This document shows positions 7,365 through 15,069 of a DNA stretch of 29,441 nucleotides, one piece after another. Every line of letters starts with the position of its first letter. Position 1 is the first letter of the stretch. The notes under the pieces were generated by a model. That model saw only the letters and a list, made by a program, of their open reading frames with translations. It was not told the DNA's origin and made no database searches. The translations under genes and the position numbers were made by a program. The stretch comes from Rhodobacteraceae bacterium UBA2776 (GTDB taxonomy: Bacteria; Pseudomonadota; Alphaproteobacteria; Rhodobacterales; Rhodobacteraceae): positions 1 through 29,441 of the forward strand of contig DEIK01000057.1 in NCBI GenBank assembly GCA_002352425.1, given 5' to 3'.

Positions 7365-7404
7365 CGCCCCGCAACACACAACATGTTGCGGGGCGCTGCT
7401 TTTC
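7365..7404 (+). terminator. Rho-independent terminator after the DUF2849-like gene
   Basis: A 12-bp perfect stem CGCCCCGCAACA (7365-7376) with TGTTGCGGGGCG (7384-7395), a 7-nt loop, followed by CTGCTTTT. It starts 42 nt after the stop codon. Confidence 0.8.
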
Positions 7405-7556
7405 ACCCACAAGCCCGCCATATTCCTGCCCCATTTCGCCCTACGAATCCACACAGAGGCGTGATCCACTTAAAAAACGACATCCACCAACGAGATGTCT
7501 TGCAAAAGGGAGATCACAGAGGCAACCGGGTGCAAGCCCAAGGCAGGAGCAAAACA

Positions 7557-7724
7557 ATGGACAAGAAACCAAAAGCAACCCCGCGCGAGCAATCAGCACA
7601 AGAACAATTTCCACGCAAAATTGGCTATGTCGCCCACCGCTTGGGTGATCTGAAAACTTCGCCCACATCCAAACCCGAGACAAAGCAAACACCATTTGTG
7701 ATTACGGACTGGGCCAGTATCTAG
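7557..7724 (+). CDS. Hypothetical 55-residue protein
   Basis: A small, basic, hydrophilic protein (MDKKPKATPRE... ending ITDWASI) with no membrane segment and no recognised domain. The ATG at 7557 is preceded by CAGGAG (7544-7549) at a good distance, which is the main reason to believe it. The upstream leader can fold: GACATC/GATGTC at 7479-7484 and 7494-7499, then CTTGCA/TGCAAG at 7499-7504 and 7531-7536. It lies between the terminator of the DUF2849-like gene and tfoX, and 46 nt separate it from the latter. Function unknown. Confidence 0.5.
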   Translation: MDKKPKATPREQSAQEQFPRKIGYVAHRLGDLKTSPTSKPETKQTPFVITDWASI

Positions 7725-7770
7725 GGCGTTTGGCATTGCTAATTGAACGGAAACAACTATGGCTTGACCT

Positions 7771-8106
7771 ATGTCAGATCCCGTCTCCAGCATCCGAAAT
7801 CTTGGCCCCGCTTCCGACGCCGTATATGCACGGGCGGGCATAGTTTCGGCTGACCAGCTTCGCGACCTTGGCCCTGACGCGGCCTATCGCAAACTATTGC
7901 AAACGGGTTCCAAACCCCATTTCATAGCGTTTTACGCCATGGTCATGGGCCTGCAAGGTCGCCCATGGAACGATTGCCAAGGCGATGAAAAACGCGACCT
8001 GCGCAAACGATTTGATGCCATCAAAGCCGGCGGGCACGACAAAGGCCGCTCCGAGTTGGAAGCGGCCCTTGATATGATTGGTGTCATCAAGACTAGACGC
8101 AGCTAA
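7771..8106 (+). CDS. TfoX C-terminal-domain protein
   Basis: A 111-residue protein made of the TfoX/Sxy C-terminal domain alone. The opening SIRNLGPASDAVYARAGI and the following DQLRDLGPDAAYRKL are the typical helix-hairpin pattern, followed by a GLQGRPWNDC segment and a helical end. Full TfoX/Sxy proteins act with CRP in competence gene control, but stand-alone C-terminal domains are common in alphaproteobacteria and have no proven role. The ATG at 7771 has no strong ribosome-binding site, so expression could depend on upstream translation. Two AT-rich hairpins follow the stop. Confidence 0.8.
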   Translation: MSDPVSSIRNLGPASDAVYARAGIVSADQLRDLGPDAAYRKLLQTGSKPHFIAFYAMVMGLQGRPWNDCQGDEKRDLRKRFDAIKAGGHDKGRSELEAALDMIGVIKTRRS

Positions 8107-8147
8107 AATTATTCCAAATAATTTTGAAGGATTTTTGGGAAAAATCC
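8105..8147. terminator. Two tandem AT-rich hairpins between tfoX and ndk
   Basis: AAAATTATT/AATAATTTT (8105-8113 and 8117-8125, loop CCA) overlaps the tfoX stop codon, and GGATTTTT/AAAAATCC (8129-8136 and 8140-8147, loop GGG) ends 2 nt before the ndk stop. Both are perfect stems between converging genes. They are probably terminator-like, but the low GC content makes the first one weak. Confidence 0.45.
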
Positions 8148-8149
8148 TA

Positions 8150-8573
8150 TTAGCCGACGAGTTCAAGACCCGAGAAGAAGAAGGCGATTTCTTCGGCGGC
8201 TGTTTCTGGCGCATCTGACCCGTGAACCGAGTTTTCGCCAATGGACAGGGCGAACTCTTTACGGATCGTGCCCGCATCCGCATCTGCCGGATTGGTCGCG
8301 CCCATAACTTCGCGGTTTTTCGCAATCGCGTCTTCGCCTTCCAGCACTTGCACAACAATCGGCTCGGAGATCATGAACTCACACAATTCGCCAAAGAACG
8401 GGCGCTCGGAATGCACACCGTAAAATTGTTGCGCTTGGGCCAATGTCAGCTGGATGCGCTTGCTGGCAACAATCCGCAGGCCGGCGGCCTCGAATTTAGC
8501 GACGATTGGCGCCGGTCAGGTTGCGTTTGGTGGCGTCTGGTTTGATGATCGAAAATGTGCGCTGAAGAGCCAT
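8150..8573 (-). pseudogene. ndk: Nucleoside diphosphate kinase, frameshifted
   Basis: Read on the minus strand with one base removed, this is a full 140-residue Ndk, which transfers phosphate from ATP to other (d)NDPs through a phospho-histidine. Lys11 (in SIIKPDATKRN) and His117 (in NSVHGSD) are at the family positions. As given, the frame from the ATG (8571-8573) stops after 23 residues: an extra G at about 8508-8509 changes the codons after LTGA. The rest of the gene is intact and free of other lesions. Because ndk is widely conserved and otherwise perfect, a sequencing or assembly error is the more likely cause, but a recent real mutation cannot be excluded. It is divergent from the ABC-F gene. 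Confidence 0.9.
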
Positions 8574-8660
8574 GGGTCATTCTTTCTGTGAAGGGCGGGC
8601 AACATCGCCCAGCCGTGATAATTTCGACGCCCTGCTAACATGGGTTCACCCTTATGAAAA

Positions 8661-8698
8661 GCGGTGATTGACCTTCTTGCCGTCATAGGTCAAACCGC
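8661..8698 (+). promoter_or_regulatory. Leader hairpin directly before the ABC-F start
   Basis: An imperfect inverted repeat: GCGGTgaTTGACC (8661-8673) with GGTCAAACCGC (8688-8698) gives an 11-bp stem with a 2-nt bulge and a 14-nt loop, ending 4 nt before the ATG. Two 5-codon reading frames overlap just upstream (8640-8657 and 8654-8671, joined by ATGA), the second ending inside the left arm. No clear ribosome-binding site remains free in front of the ATG. This arrangement is compatible with translational attenuation, but it is only a structural reading. Confidence 0.45.
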
Positions 8699-8702
8699 GC
8701 CC

Positions 8703-10550
8703 ATGTTACGTATCAATGATCTGAACTTCGCCATTCAGGGCCGCCCCCTGTTTGAAAGCGCCAGCGCCACCATCCCGACAGGCCACAAAGTGGGCCTGAT
8801 CGGGCGCAATGGGGCTGGAAAAACCACTCTTTTCAACCTGATCCGCGGCGATATCCCCTCGGAAACAGGCACCATCACCATGCCAGCCCGCGCCCGTATG
8901 GGCGGCGTCAGCCAAGAGGTGCCAGGCAACGAAGTGTCGCTGATCGATACGGTTTTGGCCGCAGACACGGAACGCGCGGCCCTATTGGCCGAATCCGAAT
9001 CTGCAACGGACGCGCACCGGATTGCCGAAATCCACACCCGTTTGGCCGATATCGACGCCTATTCTGCCGAGGCCCGCGCCTCCTCGATCCTTAAGGGGCT
9101 TGGGTTTGATGGCGACGAGCAAAAGATGCCCTGCTCCGCCTTTTCCGGTGGTTGGCGCATGCGTGTGGCTTTGGCCGCCGTGTTGTTCAGCGAGCCGGAT
9201 TACCTGCTGCTCGATGAGCCGACCAACTATCTCGATCTGGAAGGCTCGCTCTGGCTGGAAGCGTATCTGGTGAAGTATCCGCACACCGTGCTGATCATTT
9301 CGCACGACCGCGAGTTGCTGAACCGTGCTGTTGGCGCAATCCTGCACTTGGAAAACCGCAGCCTGACCTATTACACAGGCCCCTACGATCAATTCGTGCG
9401 CCAACGCGCCGCCAAACGCGAAGTCCAAGCGGCCGCCGCCAAGAAACAAGACTTGCAACGTGCGCATTTGCAAAGCTTTGTGGATCGTTTCAAAGCCAAA
9501 GCCTCAAAAGCCAAGCAAGCCCAGTCACGGGTGAAAATGCTGGAAAAAATGGAAACCATCCGCGCGCCCGAAGATGCGGCGCGCACTGTGTTCACATTTC
9601 CCGAACCAGAAGAGCTATCCCCGCCGATTATTTCTGTGGAAGATGCCTCGGTTGGCTATGATGGCCGCACCGTTCTAAAGAACCTGAACCTGCGCATTGA
9701 TCAGGACGACCGGATCGCGCTACTGGGTAAGAATGGTCAAGGAAAATCCACTCTTGCCAAGCTGTTATCAGATAGACTTCAACCAATGTCAGGCAAAATG
9801 TCCCAATCTCGCAAGCTGCGGATCGGGTTCTTTGCCCAACACCAAGTGGACGAACTCTACGTCGACGAAACCCCGCTGCAGCACCTTTTGCGCGAACGCC
9901 CCGCCGAGGGCCAAGCCAAGCTGCGAGCAAGGCTCGCGGGCTTTGGTTTAGGGCCGGATCAGGCCGAAACCGAGGTTGGGCGATTGTCTGGTGGACAAAA
10001 GGCACGGTTGTCGCTGTTGCTGGCGACCCTGCCCGCACCGCATCTGCTGATTTTGGATGAGCCGACCAACCACCTTGATATCGAAAGCCGCGAAGCGCTG
10101 GTCGAAGCCTTGACGGCCTATTCCGGTGCGGTGATCCTGATCAGCCACGACATGCATTTACTGTCGATGGTCGCAGACCGTTTGTGGCTGGTAAAAGATG
10201 GCAGCGTATCGGTTTGGCAGGAAGATTTGCAGGCCTATCGCAAAGATCTGCTGACCAAAGACACACCAGACAAACCGAAAAAACCCAAAGCCGCCCCCAA
10301 ACGCGCCTCTCGCGATCAACTTCTTGCGTTGAAGGCTGACGTGCGCAAATGTGAGGAACGGGTCAAAAAGCTCAACGATATGCGTGATAAACTGGCCAAA
10401 AAACTGGCCGATCCAGCGCTATATGATGAAGACGCGGGCAATCAGGCCGAGCCTTGGCAGCGCAAATATTCCGAAGTGATGAACGCTTTGGATCGCGCTG
10501 ATGATATGTGGATGAAAGCCTTGGAAAAACTGGAAAAGGCGCAAGCTTAG
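8703..10550 (+). CDS. ABC-F family ATP-binding protein
   Basis: A 615-residue soluble protein with two ABC ATPase domains and no membrane domain. ABC-F proteins act on the ribosome at the E site rather than in transport. Domain 1: Walker A GRNGAGKT (34-41), signature FSGGW (147-151), Walker B LLLDEPTNYLD (168-178). A charged helical linker follows (about 235-290), which reaches to the P-site tRNA in known members. Domain 2: Walker A GKNGQGKS (342-349), LSGGQ (428-432), LLILDEPTNHLD (448-459). A Lys-rich stretch (521-537) and a coiled-coil C-terminal domain (538-615) resemble Uup/YheS-type proteins. The ATG at 8703 gives the family N-terminus MLRINDL; the GTG at 8664 would add 13 unlikely residues. 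Housekeeping more likely than antibiotic resistance. Confidence 0.92.
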   Translation: MLRINDLNFAIQGRPLFESASATIPTGHKVGLIGRNGAGKTTLFNLIRGDIPSETGTITMPARARMGGVSQEVPGNEVSLIDTVLAADTERAALLAESESATDAHRIAEIHTRLADIDAYSAEARASSILKGLGFDGDEQKMPCSAFSGGWRMRVALAAVLFSEPDYLLLDEPTNYLDLEGSLWLEAYLVKYPHTVLIISHDRELLNRAVGAILHLENRSLTYYTGPYDQFVRQRAAKREVQAAAAKKQDLQRAHLQSFVDRFKAKASKAKQAQSRVKMLEKMETIRAPEDAARTVFTFPEPEELSPPIISVEDASVGYDGRTVLKNLNLRIDQDDRIALLGKNGQGKSTLAKLLSDRLQPMSGKMSQSRKLRIGFFAQHQVDELYVDETPLQHLLRERPAEGQAKLRARLAGFGLGPDQAETEVGRLSGGQKARLSLLLATLPAPHLLILDEPTNHLDIESREALVEALTAYSGAVILISHDMHLLSMVADRLWLVKDGSVSVWQEDLQAYRKDLLTKDTPDKPKKPKAAPKRASRDQLLALKADVRKCEERVKKLNDMRDKLAKKLADPALYDEDAGNQAEPWQRKYSEVMNALDRADDMWMKALEKLEKAQA

Positions 10551-10553
10551 ACT

Positions 10554-11171
10554 TTGGATTATTCTGCCTTCATAACCGCCTTTATCACTTTGTTTGTGAT
10601 CATTGATCCAATCGGGCTGTCACCTATATTTGTCGCCCTAACCAAGGGTGAAGAAGCCACCCACAGACGTGGCATCGCCATTCGTGCCACGCTCATTGCA
10701 GGTATTTTGCTGGTGTTGTTTGGCCTGTTTGGCGAGGCGGTGTTGGGCTTTGCCGGCATCTCAATGCCCGCCTTTCGCATTGCCGGTGGTATTTTGTTGT
10801 TTTTGACAGCGCTGGACATGCTGTTTGAACGACGCAGCAAACGTCGCAAAGGCCAAGCCAATTCCGAAAATGACCCGTCCGTTTTCCCGCTTGCAACCCC
10901 GTTGATCGCTGGTCCCGGCTCTATCGCAACAATGATCTTGCTGACCGGGGAAGCAGGCGGCAATTGGGCCGTGATCGGCATGGTGATGCTGGTCTTGGCC
11001 GCCGTTTTGCTGTTGGTTTTGCTGGCATTCATGTCTGCGGGTCTTCTGGAACGGGCCTTGGGCACCACGGGCACCAATGTGGTCAGCCGCCTGTTGGGCA
11101 TGTTGTTGGCCGCGCTGTCCGTTCAGTTCGTGGTCGACGGCATCACTGCAATCAACTGGGTTGGCGTCTAG
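10554..11171 (+). CDS. MarC-family integral membrane protein
   Basis: A 205-residue inner-membrane protein with six hydrophobic segments. The N-terminal FVIIDPIGLSPIFVALT and the PLATPLIAGPGSIATMI segment in the middle are hallmarks of the MarC/YhgN family, and the last segment LLGMLLAALSVQFVVDGI is also typical. The family was named for the mar locus but has no confirmed role in antibiotic resistance, and its substrate is unknown. The start is TTG at 10554, three nucleotides after the ABC-F stop; no other start fits the family N-terminus. The spacing implies co-transcription and coupled translation with the ABC-F gene. Confidence 0.9.
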   Translation: MDYSAFITAFITLFVIIDPIGLSPIFVALTKGEEATHRRGIAIRATLIAGILLVLFGLFGEAVLGFAGISMPAFRIAGGILLFLTALDMLFERRSKRRKGQANSENDPSVFPLATPLIAGPGSIATMILLTGEAGGNWAVIGMVMLVLAAVLLLVLLAFMSAGLLERALGTTGTNVVSRLLGMLLAALSVQFVVDGITAINWVGV

Positions 11172-11211
11172 GCCAAGCCTCCCTATATTAAATACATAGA
11201 GGGGTATTTCG

Positions 11212-11793
11212 ATGAGTTCTGACAACCTTGCACAGCTGATATATCTGGTTCTTTTGGGCAGCGTAATTGCCGGTTGGTTCTTTGTGGACAATCGCAAAAA
11301 TTTGGGCAAAACCGCGCAGCAAGCCGCTGTTTGGGGGCTTATTTTCATCGGCGCTATTGCGGCCATCGGACTGTGGTCGGACATTCGTGACACTGTCGCA
11401 CCCAGCCAATCCTATATCGACGGTATGGCCACGGTCGAGGTGCCCCGATCGCCGGATGGGCACTATTATCTGGATCTGGAAATCGACGGTACTTCGGTGC
11501 GTTTCGTCATTGATACGGGGGCCTCGGACGTGGTCCTGACCAAAGACGATGCGCAGCGGATCGGCATTGATGTCGAAAACCTGTTCTATGGCGATATCGC
11601 CAACACCGCCAATGGCGAAGTGCGCACGGCGCGGGTGCGTTTACAGAACGTGCGGCTGGGTGAAATCCTTGACCTGACGGTCGGCGCATCGGTGAACGAG
11701 GGCGAGATGGGTACATCCCTGTTGGGCATGACTTATTTACAGCGCTATTCCAAGATCGAGCTGGGTGGTGGCAAGATGGTGCTGCGCCGCTAA
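11212..11793 (+). CDS. Membrane-anchored retropepsin-like aspartic protease
   Basis: A 193-residue protein of the clan AA, TIGR02281-type family. Two hydrophobic helices (about 9-24 and 38-54) anchor it in the inner membrane. The following domain carries DTGAS (101-105), the catalytic Asp-Thr-Gly of retropepsins, in the context RFVIDTGASDVVL, and ends with the LLGMTYLQRYSKIEL pattern of the family. One Asp per chain means it must work as a homodimer, probably on the periplasmic side. Substrates are unknown for the bacterial group. The ATG follows GAGGGG at 11199-11204. It lies 40 nt after marC and may share its transcript. Confidence 0.88.
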   Translation: MSSDNLAQLIYLVLLGSVIAGWFFVDNRKNLGKTAQQAAVWGLIFIGAIAAIGLWSDIRDTVAPSQSYIDGMATVEVPRSPDGHYYLDLEIDGTSVRFVIDTGASDVVLTKDDAQRIGIDVENLFYGDIANTANGEVRTARVRLQNVRLGEILDLTVGASVNEGEMGTSLLGMTYLQRYSKIELGGGKMVLRR

Positions 11794-11813
11794 AGGGTTT
11801 GATGCGCTGCGCG

Positions 11814-11824
11814 GCGGATATTTA
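11814..11824 (+). repeat. Dispersed intergenic motif, copy 1
   Basis: GCGGATATTTA, preceded by GCGCTGCGCG and followed by an A/G-rich stretch (AGAAAAGAAG), lies 20 nt after the protease stop. A second copy in a similar setting is at 20553-20563, also 20 nt after a stop. From memory, similar GC-rich/ATATTT elements recur between genes in Rhodobacteraceae; their role is unknown. Confidence 0.4.
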
Positions 11825-11832
11825 AGAAAAGA

Positions 11833-11866
11833 AGAAAGGCCGCGCGGGGTTAGCGCTCGGCTTTCT
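11833..11866. terminator. Imperfect hairpin between converging protease and holC genes
   Basis: AGAAAG (11833-11838) pairs with CTTTCT (11861-11866), with a bulged GC-rich inner stem (CCG/CGG and CGC/GCG). The holC stop codon lies in the loop. T-rich sequence follows on both strands, so it may work in both directions. Confidence 0.4.
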
Positions 11867-12308
11867 TTTCCCAACTGCCGCTTTCTTGGGACCAGTATTG
11901 TGCGGAACAACCCGCATCCGTGAGGGATTTCCACTGGGTTCGGGCGCGGGTCAACGCGGCTTCGTCATTGCCATCGAACAGGATGCTGACACGTTCCATT
12001 TGGGCAACGTCTTCGGCCGTCACATCGGCCCCGTCGACGGCCAAAATGCAAGTGGGGTTGTTCGCTGCCGTATCGGCCGTCGTCAAAATGATGGGTTGCA
12101 TGGCGTCGTTTTTGCCGCCCGCCAATCCATGCGCCAAGAATGAGTCTGGTCGCCCCTGCCACAGCCGCTCATCCAGCCACTTCAAACGGTTATCATCGGT
12201 GCCGCGCACCAACACGCGCCACCCAGCCGCAACAGATTTCTCCAGCAGCATCGGCAGGACCGCTTCCAGCGGGGCGCGGGTCAGGTGATAGAAATAGGCG
12301 GCGCCCAT
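11850..12308 (-). CDS. holC: DNA polymerase III subunit chi
   Basis: A 152-residue protein of the HolC family, the chi subunit that links the clamp loader to single-strand DNA-binding protein during replication. The start AAYFYHLTRAPLEAVLPMLLEKSVAAGWRVLVR and the later RLKWLDERLWQGRPDSFLAHG are clear family segments. The ATG (12306-12308) overlaps the pepA stop in a TGATG, so translation is coupled. The order pepA-holC is common in proteobacteria. The end of the protein is a charged tail (SWEKKAER). Confidence 0.93.
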   Translation of the reverse strand: MGAAYFYHLTRAPLEAVLPMLLEKSVAAGWRVLVRGTDDNRLKWLDERLWQGRPDSFLAHGLAGGKNDAMQPIILTTADTAANNPTCILAVDGADVTAEDVAQMERVSILFDGNDEAALTRARTQWKSLTDAGCSAQYWSQESGSWEKKAER

Positions 12309-13777
12309 CAGACCTCCAGCATGTCGCGGACAAGACGGTCCAGCGACATCACACCCCAACCGGTCGCGCCTTTGGGCGCCAAGGTTGAGTCCGTTTTCAA
12401 CAGTGCGGTACCGGCGATATCCAAATGGATCCACGGCATTTCATCCGGCACAAAGCGTTGCAGGAATTTGGCGGCCGTGATGGACCCGGCTGGCCGACCA
12501 CCGGTGTTTTTCATATCGGCAATGCGAGAATCAATCAGCTTGTCGTAGCTGTCATCCAGTGGCAGACGCCATGCGCCCTCGCCCTCATTTTTTGCGGCTT
12601 TTAGGAAATTGTTGCAAAGCGTGTTGTCGTTGGAAAACACACCCGTGTTATCATGGCCAAGCCCGATGATCACAGCCCCCGTCAGCGTCGCCAGATTGAT
12701 CACGCCCGTTGGTGCAAACCGCTCTTGGGCGTACCACAAAACATCCGCCAAAACCAAACGCCCCTCGGCGTCGGTGTTGATCACCTCGATGGTGTCGCCT
12801 TTCATAGAACGCACCACATCGCCAGGTCGTGTCGCCTGCCCGTCCGGCATGTTTTCAACCAAGCCAACCAGACCAACCACATTGGCCTTGGCTCCACGCA
12901 GCGCCAAGGTGCGCATCACGCCCGCAACCACGCCAGCGCCGCCCATATCCATGGTCATCTCTTCCATGCCAGCGGCTGGTTTCAAGGAAATGCCACCGGT
13001 GTCAAACACCACGCCCTTACCGACCAGCGCGAAAGGTGCGTCGCCCTTTTTACCGCCGTTCCATTGCATCACAACCACCTTGGAGGGGCTGCGCGACCCT
13101 TGGCCAACCGAGAGCAACGCCCCCATGCCCAACTTCTCCAATTCTGCTTCTTCAAGGATTTCGACCTCAAGGCCCAGCTCTTGCATCGCGGCCAAACGGG
13201 CGGCAAAATCGTCTGTTGTCAATATGTTAGCAGGTTCATTTATCAGGTCACGAGTGAAAAACACACCTTCGGCCACAGCCGCCATTGGGCCAGCCGCGGC
13301 GGCAACTTCTTCGGGGCTGGTGACCATAAAGGTTGCCAAATCCATTTTCACGGGCGCCTTGGTTTTATGAACATCAAAATCATAACCCCGCAACGCAACC
13401 CCCAAAGAGACCTCGGCCGCCTGCCCCAAATTCCCCGCCAGAATGTGCAGCTCGGCCGCCCCCGCGGATTTGGCAATCATCGCGCCGGCCGCACGCGCCT
13501 CATCCGCTTTTGGGCGACGCTTCAGTTTGATCACCTGTACAGCCTCACACATCATACCCGCTGGATAGCCCAAATCACGGGCCTCGGCGGGCTTCATTTT
13601 CTCAAAGGCTTCCGATTCGACAAACCGTTTCAACGCGCCTTTGCACAGGCGGTTCACACGCCGCGCACATTGGTCCAACTGGCCCTCTAACCCCACAAAC
13701 ACCGTAATGCGCCCCGTCATTTGAGCCACAGTATCAAGGTCAATTTCTTTGAATTCTATTTGGCGTGGTGTGGTCAT
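12308..13777 (-). CDS. pepA: Leucyl aminopeptidase (M17)
   Basis: A 489-residue cytosolic peptidase that removes N-terminal amino acids using two metal ions. The metal and catalytic residues sit in VGKGVVFDTGGISLK (about 252-266, with Lys254 and Asp259), in MTMDMGGAG (Asp277 region) and in the M17 signature NTDAEGRL (334-341; Asp336, Glu338 and catalytic Arg340). The N-terminal macro-like domain covers roughly 1-165. I chose the ATG at 13775-13777 because an AGGAG sits about 7 nt upstream (13785-13789); the longer frame lacks one. It is divergent from lptF across a 146-nt control region. Confidence 0.95.
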   Translation of the reverse strand: MTTPRQIEFKEIDLDTVAQMTGRITVFVGLEGQLDQCARRVNRLCKGALKRFVESEAFEKMKPAEARDLGYPAGMMCEAVQVIKLKRRPKADEARAAGAMIAKSAGAAELHILAGNLGQAAEVSLGVALRGYDFDVHKTKAPVKMDLATFMVTSPEEVAAAAGPMAAVAEGVFFTRDLINEPANILTTDDFAARLAAMQELGLEVEILEEAELEKLGMGALLSVGQGSRSPSKVVVMQWNGGKKGDAPFALVGKGVVFDTGGISLKPAAGMEEMTMDMGGAGVVAGVMRTLALRGAKANVVGLVGLVENMPDGQATRPGDVVRSMKGDTIEVINTDAEGRLVLADVLWYAQERFAPTGVINLATLTGAVIIGLGHDNTGVFSNDNTLCNNFLKAAKNEGEGAWRLPLDDSYDKLIDSRIADMKNTGGRPAGSITAAKFLQRFVPDEMPWIHLDIAGTALLKTDSTLAPKGATGWGVMSLDRLVRDMLEV

Positions 13778-13923
13778 GTCTGGCTCCTGTTTGGTCTGGT
13801 TAAGGCAGGGTTTTGCCATGCTTAGCGCTTGATGCCCGCAAACGCCAGATAGCAGTTTATCCCCGCAATGTTTTCGGCTAGGTTGGGCGCAATTAAAAAA
13901 CCATCTCGGGGGGGATTGAGCAC

Positions 13924-15069
13924 TTGGCCAGATTCGACAGATACCTACTGTCGCAACTGATGGTATTCTTCGGCTTTTTTGCCCTTATCTTGGTCATGGT
14001 CTATTGGATCAACCAAGCGGTATCGCTGTTTGAATTGCTGATCGCTGACGGGCAATCCGCTATGGTGTTTTTGGAGTTCACAGCCTTAACCCTGCCCAAT
14101 GTTATTCGCGTGGTACTGCCGATCGCTGCCTTTGTGGCTGCGGTTTACACCACCAACCGTCTAAGCTCAGAAAGCGAACTGGTCGTGGTGCAATCTATGG
14201 GCTTTAGCGGGTTTCGGCTGGCCCGTCCTGTTCTGCTATTCGGCGTCATAGTCTGCCTGCTGACCAGCGTGCTGACCCATGTGTTGGTGCCCGTTTCCCA
14301 ACGACTGCTGGCCGAACGCAGTGCTGAAATCACTGAAAACATCACCTCGAAATTCCTGACCGAGGGCGCATTTTTGCACCCCGCCGAGGGCATGACCTTT
14401 TACATTCGTGAAATCAGCCCCAAGGGCGAATTGCTGGATGTGTTCATGTCCGACACCCGCGACCCCGATTTTCAGGTGATCTATACCGCCAAGAACGCAT
14501 TTTTGGTCCGCGAAGACACCGGGCCAAAGCTGGTTATGTTTGACGGCATGGCGCAGACACTTGGCACCAAGGACGCACGGCTGTTCACCACCAGCTTTTC
14601 CGACTTTTCCTATGACATCGGAGCATTGATCGACAACAGCCCACGCGACAGCCGCTCGGTGTCTGAATTGTCGACGCTGGATTTGTTGTCACCCAGCCCC
14701 GGCCTGCAAGACGCGACCGGATTTAACCGTGCTATATTATTGAAATTGGGCCATGACCGGATTGCGCGCCCGCTGTTTGCCATTGTCACCGCGCTGCTTG
14801 GGTTTTCCGTCCTGTTGGTTGGCAGTTTTAGCCGGTTTGGCACCAGCCGCCAGATTTTAGCCGCAACCATTTTGCTTATTCTGCTCAAAGCGCTGGACAG
14901 TGGTTTGACCGGCTACATCTACCAGAACGAAGCCTATTGGCCGTTGGTTTACTTGCCAGTGCTTGTTGGGTTATTGGTCTGTGCCACGATGCTGTGGTTG
15001 GCGGAACGACCTGGACAATTGACCCGTCTGTTTCGCCCCGCTCACCGTTTCAAAAGAGGTGAGGCATGA
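13924..15069 (+). CDS. lptF: LPS export permease LptF
   Basis: A 381-residue inner-membrane protein of the LptF/LptG (YjgP/YjgQ) family, which with LptG and LptB extracts LPS from the inner membrane. Six hydrophobic helices flank a periplasmic beta-jellyroll domain (about 130-260), which contains the FYIREISPKGELLDVFMSD pattern. The TTG start at 13924 gives the family opening MARFDRYLLSQL; a G-rich stretch lies upstream. It is the first gene of the operon, and its stop overlaps the lptG start (ATGA). Confidence 0.92.
   Translation: MARFDRYLLSQLMVFFGFFALILVMVYWINQAVSLFELLIADGQSAMVFLEFTALTLPNVIRVVLPIAAFVAAVYTTNRLSSESELVVVQSMGFSGFRLARPVLLFGVIVCLLTSVLTHVLVPVSQRLLAERSAEITENITSKFLTEGAFLHPAEGMTFYIREISPKGELLDVFMSDTRDPDFQVIYTAKNAFLVREDTGPKLVMFDGMAQTLGTKDARLFTTSFSDFSYDIGALIDNSPRDSRSVSELSTLDLLSPSPGLQDATGFNRAILLKLGHDRIARPLFAIVTALLGFSVLLVGSFSRFGTSRQILAATILLILLKALDSGLTGYIYQNEAYWPLVYLPVLVGLLVCATMLWLAERPGQLTRLFRPAHRFKRGEA

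Noticed and set aside
8664..8702. Earlier GTG start for the ABC-F gene
   Set aside because: It would add 13 residues before the conserved MLRINDL start and lies inside the leader hairpin.
12653..13690. 345-codon plus-strand frame inside pepA
   Set aside because: The pepA frame on the minus strand carries all M17 motifs; the antisense frame is His/Gln-rich and typical of a shadow.
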